Source: Mesorhizobium sp. | GTDB lineage: Bacteria > Pseudomonadota > Alphaproteobacteria > Rhizobiales > Rhizobiaceae | Assembly: GCF_024710845.1 (NCBI RefSeq) | Contig: NZ_JANJTZ010000042.1 | Span: 1-64,000 of the forward strand | Reading direction: 5' to 3' | DNA length: 64,000 nt | Part shown: positions 39,659-47,036 of the stretch, piece by piece | Layout of the letters: every line of letters begins with the position of its first letter | How positions within the stretch are numbered: position 1 is the stretch's first letter | Program-made: the position numbers and the translations under genes | Notes under the pieces: generated by a model | What the model saw: the letters and a program-made list of their open reading frames with translations, nothing else | What the model was told of the DNA's origin: nothing | Database searches by the model: none

Positions 39659-40471
39659 TCAATCGACCAGAGAGCCGCACGACAGATTGGCGATGGCACC
39701 CGTCATCGCTCCGGCGCGATCTGACGCGACGAAGGCCGCATAGTCGGCGATCTCCCTGAGTCTCGGAGCGCGCCGAAGCAGCGCGATCGTCTGGGCGCGT
39801 TTCGTCAAAAGTTCTTCGCCGGTCATGCCCATGCCTTCCGCCAAGCGGCCGAACATCGGTCCGGTGTAGGAGGTCGCGAGCGCATCGGGCATGGCGTCCG
39901 GGCGAAGACAGATCACGCGCACGCCGCTTGGGCCGAGTTCGCCGGCAAGGATGCGCGAGAAGGTCTCGATGGCGCCGCATGCAACGCCGTAGCCGAGAAA
40001 GCCCGGGCCCGACATGCGTGACCCAGGCGTGGAGATCGTGAGGATCACGCCCCCGCCGCCGGAAACCATATGTTTCGCATTGGCCTTCGCGATCAGGAAA
40101 TGCGCGCGCATATAGGCCCCGACGAGATCCTCAAAATCGGAAAGTTCCAGTTCGGCAAGCGGAATGCCTTGCGCATGCGGAATGCCGATCGCGTTGAGGA
40201 CGATGTCGATGCTGCCAGCCTCGGCGGCAACTGCGTCTGCGTGTGTCCGAACCGCCTCGGGATCGAGCGCGTCGACCACGGCGACATGGGCAGTACCGCC
40301 CGCCCTGCGGATATCCTCTGCGACCGTCTCGAGTTTCCTGAGTGTGCGGCCAGCCAGGAAGACACAAGCACCTTCGCTGGCGAACGCGCGCGCGACCGCG
40401 CCTCCGATCGCACCGCCTCCGCCGTGAATCACGGCATTCTTGCCTTCAAGCAGCATCAATCTCTCCATCAT
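39659..40471 (-). CDS. SDR-fold protein with altered catalytic site
   Basis: 270-aa Rossmann protein. The nucleotide loop HGGGGAIGG (16-24) and NAIG (93-96) fit the SDR family. The active site YxxxK reads Y161-GVA-C165: the catalytic lysine is a cysteine. Other members with changed lysine are often reductases of divergent type, or non-enzymatic. The ATG at 40471 has AGGACAAG upstream, but an ATG at 40456 preceded by GGAGAG is also possible. It is convergent with the HD gene (8 bases apart), and its promoter region contains paired TetR-like dyads. Confidence 0.8.
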   Translation of the reverse strand: MMERLMLLEGKNAVIHGGGGAIGGAVARAFASEGACVFLAGRTLRKLETVAEDIRRAGGTAHVAVVDALDPEAVRTHADAVAAEAGSIDIVLNAIGIPHAQGIPLAELELSDFEDLVGAYMRAHFLIAKANAKHMVSGGGGVILTISTPGSRMSGPGFLGYGVACGAIETFSRILAGELGPSGVRVICLRPDAMPDALATSYTGPMFGRLAEGMGMTGEELLTKRAQTIALLRRAPRLREIADYAAFVASDRAGAMTGAIANLSCGSLVD

Positions 40472-40527
40472 CTTGTCCTGGTCGAGCGATCGCTGCGCTT
40501 CAGCAGGCTTGTCTGATAGCCTTTACT

Positions 40528-40580
40528 CAACCGTTTGGTTTAAGATCATGTCGCGACGCAATTGTCAACCGATTGGTTTA
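40528..40580. promoter_or_regulatory. Two TetR-like dyads upstream of the SDR gene
   Basis: CAACCGTTTGGTTTA (40528-40542) and CAACCGATTGGTTTA (40566-40580) are near-identical copies, each with the inverted core AACC-N4-GGTT, 38 bases apart start to start. A further half-site TAAACC occurs at 40586-40591. This layout resembles operators of TetR-family repressors. No TetR gene is adjacent. Confidence 0.55.
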
Positions 40581-40649
40581 ATTTCTAAACCATGCGCACA
40601 TTCGGCCTTCGATGGGCTGCGACGCGATTTCGGAAGCTGCGTTTAGGCC

Positions 40650-40877
40650 TTGACGCTGTCGGAGAGCCTGAAGAAGGAGATCAAGCGCGCCGACCAGGTC
40701 GCCACGTATTTCGAGGCGACGGAACTAGCGGGCTCCCCCACAGCCGAGGCGGCCCAGTATTTCGGTCGGCCGCGCTGGATTTCCCCGGAAAAGCTCGATT
40801 TGGAGCCAAGGCCGGCGAAGGTCGTGAAGAAGGCATTACACAACCGACTCGCGGCGATAGACGAAGCCGGAAACTGA
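40650..40877 (+). pseudogene. Remnant of an HD hydrolase gene (3' end only)
   Basis: A frame of about 75 codons starting from ESLKKEIKRADQVATYFEATELAG that matches the C-terminal third of the HD protein at 39046-39651, about 88% identical over 60 residues by hand count. The N-terminal half with the HD metal ligands is missing and there is no proper start. It is read as the stranded 3' end of a second HD allele. Confidence 0.75.
40656..40835. repeat. Direct repeat copy B (HD gene remnant)
   Basis: Partner of 39433-39612; same orientation, 1223 bases downstream. It differs mostly at third codon positions, so both copies evolved as coding sequence before they came to lie in the same place. Confidence 0.85.
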
Positions 40878-40903
40878 CTCAGCCCGCTTGCCGCTCGCTT
40901 TGC

Positions 40904-42697
40904 CTATTGCCGGAGAAACTCGCGCACCGGGGATTGCGTCCCGTCGACATAGGTGACCTGAACCGCCATCGAAGTCACATCCTTGGTGACCTTGAAGTAG
41001 GGCAGCACGCCGTCCGGCAGCGCATAGGGATCCTTTTCGTTGCATGGCGGCATATCGAGCGTCTTGTCGAGGGAGGCTCCGTTCAGGCTGTAGCGCACCT
41101 CCTTGACCGCGCAGCGGTAGGACAGGATGTGCGTGTAGTAGACCAGGCCGGTATTACCGCCGGCGTCGAAGGCGACCCACGAGGTCCAGAACTGGTCGAG
41201 GATCTGCTTGCTGGCCTGTTGCAGCGCGCCCGTCGGGTCGAATGGCAGGTCGAACGGCCCCGCGGGATTGCCGCGAGGATCGACATATCGGATCGAGATC
41301 ACCGTCGGTTCGTTGACAGTCGGAATCTGAAAGGACGGGTTCGGCATCGGCTTGCCCGTGCGCTGGTCGATGCTCGCCATCAGGCCGGTGTCGACATAGG
41401 GCCCGTCATTGCTCATCCGCCATGAGATCGCGGTCGCGGCTTCCGGCAGCGAGACGGAGATGATCCAGCCCTGGTTGGAGCGCGTTGGAATGAGCGTCGG
41501 CGCAAAGCTCGCCGGATCAAGAGCATTGCCCAGCGCCGCCAGCCTGCGCCTGGAATCGTCGAGCCAGACCGCGAGTTCGGCGTGGTCGACGAAGAATTTC
41601 ACGAGGCCGCCATCCTTCTCGTAGCCCAGGAATGTCTGCAACGCCTCGCCTTCCGCGCGCTTGTCGGCCAGCGACTGGGTGCCGAGGCGGTCCAGCGAAT
41701 GTTCCTTCGACAGGAAGTAGTATCCGGGCGCATAGGCCGGATTAGCGGCGACAAAGGCGTTCAGCCGCTCGATACGCTGCGCATCGTCGAACTGGAGGGC
41801 GTGGACCAGCTTGACCGCTGGCGACTTGCCCCGGCCGGCCAGTTCCCCGAAGACTTCGCGCGCGCCGGCGCGTCCGTCCTGTACCCTGAGCAGCGTCGCG
41901 AAACGCTGGTACGGGTCAATCGCGTCGACGTCGAAACTGGCGAAGGCGAGATAGCTGCGCCGAGCATTGACCATGTCGCCGCCGAGTTCCTGAACGCGCG
42001 CGTTGTGGTAGAATTCGTCGGGCCGCTTGGGGTCGGCGATGGTGCTCCCCTGCGCGGCCAGCGCCGCGAAGCCCTTGGCGATCGCGTCGATGGACACAGC
42101 GATCTGCTCGGTCGACTTCTGCAACTCGCCGACCTGTTTCGCCTGGGCGTCCTGCTTGCCCGCGATCTCATCCGTCGACTGCTTTACCTCGCCTATCTGC
42201 TCCGTCTGCGCGTCCTGCCTGGTGGCGATCTGGTCGGTCGACTGCTTGATGCCGTCGACGGCCCTCTGCGTCTCGGTCACGGTCTGCTGCGTCTCGGTCA
42301 CCGTCTGCTCGATCTTCTCGACCCTCGCGGCAACGATGCCCATCGATTGCTGCAACTCGGCGACAGCCGGAATGAGCGAGGCGATCACGCCATTGTCGGC
42401 AGACCTGTTCTGTTGCAAGGCGTAGATGCCGCCCGCGATTGCCGCGGTGGTGGTCGCAAACACCAGCGCGGGCATGGCCCTTGTCGTGAGAACCAGCCGG
42501 AAAACGATGGCTGACGCGATGATCGCCGCCGCTACCGCCGCGACCATTGCGATATAGGCGGCGAACGGCGCAAGCGGGTTGAGGATGTCGGAGACGATGC
42601 CGGCGACGAAGCCGAGACTGGCCGCCCAGCGGCCTGTGCGCGCAAGCGACGCGCGCAGGAGACCCACTCCGCCGAGTGCATTCGAGATATCCGACAT
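40904..42697 (-). CDS. Membrane-anchored coiled-coil protein of unknown function
   Basis: 597-aa protein. Two or three hydrophobic helices lie in the first 115 residues. They are followed by a coiled coil (about 120-225) made of repeated 22-residue units of the form IKQSTDQIATRQDAQTEQIG, seen about three times. Next comes a helical repeat-like region (about 235-360; NARVQELGGDMVNARRSYLAF resembles Sel1/TPR-type helices), then a beta-rich C-terminal domain (about 400-597) with four scattered cysteines or fewer. No enzyme motif was seen. It lies just downstream of the ATP-grasp gene on the same strand, 99 bases away. Confidence 0.75.
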   Translation of the reverse strand: MSDISNALGGVGLLRASLARTGRWAASLGFVAGIVSDILNPLAPFAAYIAMVAAVAAAIIASAIVFRLVLTTRAMPALVFATTTAAIAGGIYALQQNRSADNGVIASLIPAVAELQQSMGIVAARVEKIEQTVTETQQTVTETQRAVDGIKQSTDQIATRQDAQTEQIGEVKQSTDEIAGKQDAQAKQVGELQKSTEQIAVSIDAIAKGFAALAAQGSTIADPKRPDEFYHNARVQELGGDMVNARRSYLAFASFDVDAIDPYQRFATLLRVQDGRAGAREVFGELAGRGKSPAVKLVHALQFDDAQRIERLNAFVAANPAYAPGYYFLSKEHSLDRLGTQSLADKRAEGEALQTFLGYEKDGGLVKFFVDHAELAVWLDDSRRRLAALGNALDPASFAPTLIPTRSNQGWIISVSLPEAATAISWRMSNDGPYVDTGLMASIDQRTGKPMPNPSFQIPTVNEPTVISIRYVDPRGNPAGPFDLPFDPTGALQQASKQILDQFWTSWVAFDAGGNTGLVYYTHILSYRCAVKEVRYSLNGASLDKTLDMPPCNEKDPYALPDGVLPYFKVTKDVTSMAVQVTYVDGTQSPVREFLRQ

Positions 42698-42796
42698 GTG
42701 CTCCCCCGAACCTGTTGGCGTATACTACGCTATCGGAAAGGCTACGAGAACGTGGCTATTGCCGCGCTGTTCGGAGGGCAATGACCATCTCTACCC

Positions 42797-44260
42797 TCAG
42801 CGCCCGTTCCGCTCGAGCCTGTCGAGGAACCACTGGGTGAGCTTCACCCAGACCTCGTCCTTCTCGCCGGAATCCTCGTAGCCATGGTCGAGGTCGGGAT
42901 TGTCGTTGACCTCGATGACGAAGACGCCGTCGGGGGTTTCCTTCAGGTCGACGCCGTATAGGCCGTCGCCGATACAGCGCGCGGCCTTCACAGCCGTATC
43001 GATGACGATCTTCGGCGTTTCCTTGAGCGTGAAGGCCTTGACGCCGCCCTGATCGGGCTTGCCGCCCCGGTCGTGGTTGACGATCTGCCAGTGCTTCTTG
43101 GCCATCAGATACTGCACGGCGAACAGCGGCTCGCCGCCCAGCACCCCGACCCGCCAGTCGAACTGGGTGGGGATGTATTTCTGGGCGATAATCAGGTCGG
43201 AATCCTCCAGCCACGCGGTGGCGAGCGCCTTCAATTCCGCAAAGGTCGACGCTTTCTTGACACCGCGCGAAAACGCGCTGTCGGGGATCTTCAGCACAAG
43301 AGGGAAGCCGAGGGCCTGGGCGGCCGCCTCGAGATCGGCGATGCCGGCGATGGTCACGGTTGGCGGCACCGGGACCTTGTTGAAGGTCATCAACTCGTTC
43401 AGATAGACCTTGTTGGTGCAGCGGATCATCGACAAGGGATCGTCGATGACCGGCATTCCCTCCTGCTGGGCGCGGCGGGCAAAGCGATAGGTGTGGTTCG
43501 AGATCGACGTCGTCTCGCGGATGAACAGCGCATCGTAATTGGCGAGCTTCGACAGGTCCTTCTTGGTAATCGGCTCGACCTCCACGCCCATCTTCTCGGC
43601 GATCCGGGCCCAGTATTTGAGCGAGGAGATCGACGACGGGGAGAGCTCTTCCTGCGGATTGATCAGTGTGGCGAAGGTATAGCGGGCAGGCGTCCGCTCC
43701 TTGGTGTCGCGCCACTCGCGGCCGGTGTAGCGTTCGAGACTGTCGAGGAAGGTCTTCTCCTCCTCCTCGGTCATGCGCGCGAGCGGTAGGAAACCGATCT
43801 TGCGGATCGAGGCCCATTCACCGCCGTCCTTGATCGATACTTCGAGCGCCGGTGCGCGGAACCAGTCGAAGAGCAGCTTGGCGAACTTGTCCCACGCCTT
43901 CGACGGGCCGATGCCGAAGAAGACGGCGACACGGGAGGGGAACTCGCCGCCGATTTCCTTGCGGCAGCGGTTCAGCGCGACCTCGAGTTCCGGCAAGGCG
44001 TGCTCGTAGAGCTTCTTCTCGGACAGGTCGATCATCGTCTCGACCGTCGGGATCACCTTGTGACCGCGTGAGCCTGCCAGCAGCGAGGCGTAGTAGCCGC
44101 GGCTCTGGTAGCCGACATTGTTGGACAGGTTGATGACCTTCGGCCGCACGCCGCGGAACAGCGAGGGATGGGTGAGGTAGTCGCGGGTGGTGATGATCTT
44201 GTGCGGCGTGGCGTAGGGATCGATGTCGCTCTGTCGGCCGGTGAGGATAACCCAGGTCAT
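42797..44260 (-). CDS. RimK-like ATP-grasp ligase with N-terminal RLAN domain
   Basis: 487-aa protein. The N-terminal half (about 1-180) fits the RLAN domain (RimK-like ATP-grasp N-terminal; start WVILTGRQSDIDPYATPHK, then INLSNNVGYQSRGYYAS). The ATP-grasp fold covers about 240-475, with FPLVLKIPDSAFSRGV (ATP-binding lysine), QKYIPTQFDWRVGVLGG and the metal-binding E450-V-N452 in IEVNDNPDLDHG. It should form an amide or peptide bond with ATP, for example adding amino acids to a carboxylate. The stop of the upstream GNAT-C39 gene abuts its start, so the two are one operon. Confidence 0.9.
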   Translation of the reverse strand: MTWVILTGRQSDIDPYATPHKIITTRDYLTHPSLFRGVRPKVINLSNNVGYQSRGYYASLLAGSRGHKVIPTVETMIDLSEKKLYEHALPELEVALNRCRKEIGGEFPSRVAVFFGIGPSKAWDKFAKLLFDWFRAPALEVSIKDGGEWASIRKIGFLPLARMTEEEEKTFLDSLERYTGREWRDTKERTPARYTFATLINPQEELSPSSISSLKYWARIAEKMGVEVEPITKKDLSKLANYDALFIRETTSISNHTYRFARRAQQEGMPVIDDPLSMIRCTNKVYLNELMTFNKVPVPPTVTIAGIADLEAAAQALGFPLVLKIPDSAFSRGVKKASTFAELKALATAWLEDSDLIIAQKYIPTQFDWRVGVLGGEPLFAVQYLMAKKHWQIVNHDRGGKPDQGGVKAFTLKETPKIVIDTAVKAARCIGDGLYGVDLKETPDGVFVIEVNDNPDLDHGYEDSGEKDEVWVKLTQWFLDRLERNGR

Positions 44261-45355
44261 CTATCTCTTTCCCAGGATCACGGCCGCGCGCAATTTCTTG
44301 CCGAATTGCGCCATCCGCATGAAGACGTCGTAGGGGATGGGGATGTTGGCGGCGTCAGCCGACGTCTCGGCATGCGCGCCCTCGATCCAGGGGTCGTGGA
44401 TGACGATATGCTCGCCGTCGTCGCCGATCGCCAGCACCCAATGTGGCACCTTCTTACCAAACATCACGAACCCGCTGATCAGAACCACAGCCAGTTTTCC
44501 GCCCGCGATCGCCGCGCGGATATCATCCAGCGTGAAGGAACGCGTCTCGACGGGAATGCTGTAGTCCTCCGCCCGGTTCCTGAAATCGACCTGGGCGAGT
44601 TCCATCACGCGCTTCTTCTCGTCGCTGCGCACCGATTGCAGGAAGAGCGCGCCATAGAAAGACACGATGATCTCGGCGGACAGGCCGTTCTCGTGCGCCG
44701 CGACCGCGAGGCCGAAGGGCTCGCAGCCACCCGGGCCGGACATCATGAAGACGGTCGTCGCCTCGCGCCACAGGCGAACCTCCATCACCGGCGTCGGCGT
44801 GAAACCGGGCAGATAATGCGCCATTGCCATCATCAGGCAGGCTGGGCCGCAGGTGAAATCCGCGGTCTGCTCGTAGAACGGCACCGTCGTCGCGAATGTG
44901 GCGCTGCCGCGGAGCACCTTTTCGTAGCGCAGCGCCGGCGCGTGGTCCTCGTAATAATCCGGCTCCATGCCGATGCGCCGGTAACCGCTCTTCTCGTAGA
45001 TGCGGATGGCGCGGGCATTGTCGTCCCTCACCTCCAGGCGGAGGATAAGCCGGTCGTGATCGAAAGCGATTTTCTCGGCTTCATCGAGCAGCAGGCGCCC
45101 GACGCCCGAACCGCCATGTTCCGCCGCGACAGCTATCGAATAGAGGCGCGCGACGCCGCTGCCCGTCCGGAACAGGACCATGCAATAGCCGGCGATTTGG
45201 CCGTCGATTTCGGCGACCAGCGTCTCGGCGGTTTCGCGCTCGATCAATTGGCGGAACGAACGGCGGGAGATGCGATCTGCCGGGAAAACGGCGTTCTCGA
45301 TCCGCACGAGCGCGTCGATGTCGGAAGCGCGGGCCGGGCGTATCGCGGCGGGCAT
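44261..45355 (-). CDS. GNAT acetyltransferase fused to a C39-like cysteine peptidase
   Basis: 364-aa two-domain protein. Residues about 1-145 are a GNAT fold with the acetyl-CoA loop EHGGSGVGRLLL (79-90) and the late Asn/Tyr strand NARAIRIYEKSGYRRIGM. Residues about 155-364 are a papain-like C39 domain: oxyanion Q163, nucleophile C169 (TADFTCGPACLMM), H305 (KVPHWVLAI) and an Asp in IHDPW. No signal peptide, so it acts in the cytoplasm. With the ATP-grasp gene it forms a make-and-modify pair for a peptide or an amino-group-bearing metabolite. Confidence 0.9.
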   Translation of the reverse strand: MPAAIRPARASDIDALVRIENAVFPADRISRRSFRQLIERETAETLVAEIDGQIAGYCMVLFRTGSGVARLYSIAVAAEHGGSGVGRLLLDEAEKIAFDHDRLILRLEVRDDNARAIRIYEKSGYRRIGMEPDYYEDHAPALRYEKVLRGSATFATTVPFYEQTADFTCGPACLMMAMAHYLPGFTPTPVMEVRLWREATTVFMMSGPGGCEPFGLAVAAHENGLSAEIIVSFYGALFLQSVRSDEKKRVMELAQVDFRNRAEDYSIPVETRSFTLDDIRAAIAGGKLAVVLISGFVMFGKKVPHWVLAIGDDGEHIVIHDPWIEGAHAETSADAANIPIPYDVFMRMAQFGKKLRAAVILGKR

Positions 45356-45482
45356 GCGGGGAGGAAAACCTCAACTGCGAGAGGGCATCGGAATGTTGTG
45401 AGACGCCAGCGCGGTCACGTCAATGGAGCGCGCTTTCGCGCCGCGATTCAGGCCGAATTGTGACAGTCCGGACGTCACGGGC

Positions 45483-46271
45483 TCACCCTTTCGCGGCCAC
45501 CGGAAGCAGCTGCCGGTAGGCCGCACGCGCCACCGCCTCCATCGTGGCTTCGGGCACCGCGCCTGCGATCGCATAGCCGAAGCCCCCGTCCAGCCAGTAG
45601 AAGGCACGCGCATCCGCTTTCTCGAACAGCCGGAAGCCGGTCTCGTCCGATCCGGCCGTCTGCGTTACATAAAGGGAGATGCGGTTGCCCGAATAATCCT
45701 GGTACATGAACTGGGCAGCGACCTTCTCGCCCGACGGCAACAGACGCCCGCCGACGAGACTGAACCCCTCCGGCGCGAGATCTGGTGCCTTGAGCGTGAT
45801 TCCGACCCGCTTCGACAACCAGCCGACGAGATGGTCTTTCTGGTCGGCACCGACCTCAACGACATGCAGTTTCTCGGCCGAATAGATGCGGTGTGCCGCG
45901 ACCGCGCGTTCGGCGACCGGATCGGAGGCGCGCGCGATTCCCGCCGGGCCACCGGCCACGCCGAGCGCATATCCGCCGGCCGCCGCCGCGACGAGCAGGC
46001 CTGCCGCGATTGCGCCCCGCCACCAGCTGCGCATGCCCAAGAGATCGGACCCGTTGCCCAGTATCGTCTCGGTGAGCTTGCCAGGGACGGCCTCGTAGGC
46101 CACCGGACCGAGCGCGGTCTGCAAACGCTGGCGGTCGGCATCGAAACGCGCCGCCTTGATTTTCATGTCCGGGTTGGCTTCCAGCCAGGCGCCGAAATCG
46201 TTCAGGCGCTCGGCCGGCAGTTCGCCATCGAGAGCAAGATGTATGTCGCGTTCGGTGAATTCCGCCGTCAT
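45483..46271 (-). CDS. Anti-sigma factor, single-pass membrane protein
   Basis: 262-aa protein. The N-terminal cytoplasmic domain (about 1-82) has the HLALDGELPAERLNDFGAWL helices used by anti-sigma factors, without the zinc (HxxxCxxC) motif. One membrane helix lies at about 84-107, and the periplasmic part (about 110-262) has a beta-rich domain (LVGGRLLPSGEKVAAQFMY) like other rhizobial anti-sigma factors. It overlaps the sigma gene stop as ATGA, which sets its start at 46271 and supports the pairing. Confidence 0.9.
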   Translation of the reverse strand: MTAEFTERDIHLALDGELPAERLNDFGAWLEANPDMKIKAARFDADRQRLQTALGPVAYEAVPGKLTETILGNGSDLLGMRSWWRGAIAAGLLVAAAAGGYALGVAGGPAGIARASDPVAERAVAAHRIYSAEKLHVVEVGADQKDHLVGWLSKRVGITLKAPDLAPEGFSLVGGRLLPSGEKVAAQFMYQDYSGNRISLYVTQTAGSDETGFRLFEKADARAFYWLDGGFGYAIAGAVPEATMEAVARAAYRQLLPVAAKG

Positions 46272-46786
46272 CGCTCGACCACCCTTATAGTCCGTCGGCG
46301 CGAGGCATCCTCCAGTTCCTTGCGCAATTCCTCCCGTCCCCTTGCTATGCGCGACATGACCGTCCCGGCGGGGATGCCGAGCACCGTCGCCGCCTCGGCA
46401 TAGGTCAACCCCTCGACGGCGACGAGAACCAATGCCGAGCGCCGGTCCGGCGCGATCGCCTGCAGTGCCTGCAGCACCTCGCGGGCGGCGATGTTGTCCA
46501 GCTGCGAGGGTTCCGTCATCATGGCCGATCCCGTCGCCTCCTCGTAGCTGACGGACGTGCCGCGCCGCTTCATCCTGCGCAACTGGTCGACGAAGAGATT
46601 GTGCATGATCGTGAAGAGCCACCGGCGCGGATTGTCTCCGCTCTGCCAGCCGTCCATCCGTGTCAGCGCCTTCTCGATGCAGTCCTGCACCAGATCGTCC
46701 GCCACATCGCGGTCGCGCACCAGCGCGCGCGCATAGCGACGCAGGCGCGGCAGCTCTGCAAGAATGGCACCCCGCTTTTCGTCCAT
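46268..46786 (-). CDS. ECF-type RNA polymerase sigma factor
   Basis: 172-aa sigma factor with region 2 (RDVADDLVQDCIEKAL and WLFTIMHNLFVDQLRR) and region 4 (GLTYAEAATVLGIPAGTVMSRIARGREEL) separated by a short linker; regions 1 and 3 are absent, as in all ECF factors. The ATG at 46786 (MDEKRGAIL) follows AGGAC; a longer open frame adds a basic stretch without sigma homology. It should be held by the membrane anti-sigma encoded next and released by an envelope signal. Targets are unknown. Confidence 0.93.
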   Translation of the reverse strand: MDEKRGAILAELPRLRRYARALVRDRDVADDLVQDCIEKALTRMDGWQSGDNPRRWLFTIMHNLFVDQLRRMKRRGTSVSYEEATGSAMMTEPSQLDNIAAREVLQALQAIAPDRRSALVLVAVEGLTYAEAATVLGIPAGTVMSRIARGREELRKELEDASRRRTIRVVER

Positions 46787-46993
46787 GTCCTGTCCGGCGC
46801 GGGCGGCCGGCTGATTCCGGTTTCGCCGACGCCCTTGATACGCCCGGCCGGCCGCGACACAAAGTACTTGCACGCAAAACGGCCGTCCGATGACATGAAC
46901 GCGGGGGACGGGCATCTATTCCCGATCGCCCGATCGATCAACGAAATTGAACGAATGCTCTCCGCAACTGATTGGACGAGGCTGCCAGTTCCG

Positions 46994-47015
46994 CTATTGT
47001 GCATATACACAATAG
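46994..47015. promoter_or_regulatory. Perfect dyad before the MFS gene, GntR-operator-like
   Basis: 8-bp arms CTATTGTG / CACAATAG with a 6-base spacer, 21 bases before the GTG start. The TTGT...ACAA core resembles operators of GntR-family regulators of the FadR/VanR kind. The regulator is not encoded nearby. Confidence 0.45.
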
Positions 47016-47036
47016 AGACACTTCCAGGAGATTCCC

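Noticed and set aside
45356-45482. GCGCG...CGCGC stem between the GNAT-C39 gene and the anti-sigma gene
   Set aside because: Stem is only 4-5 bp and lacks a T run, so it is not called a terminator.
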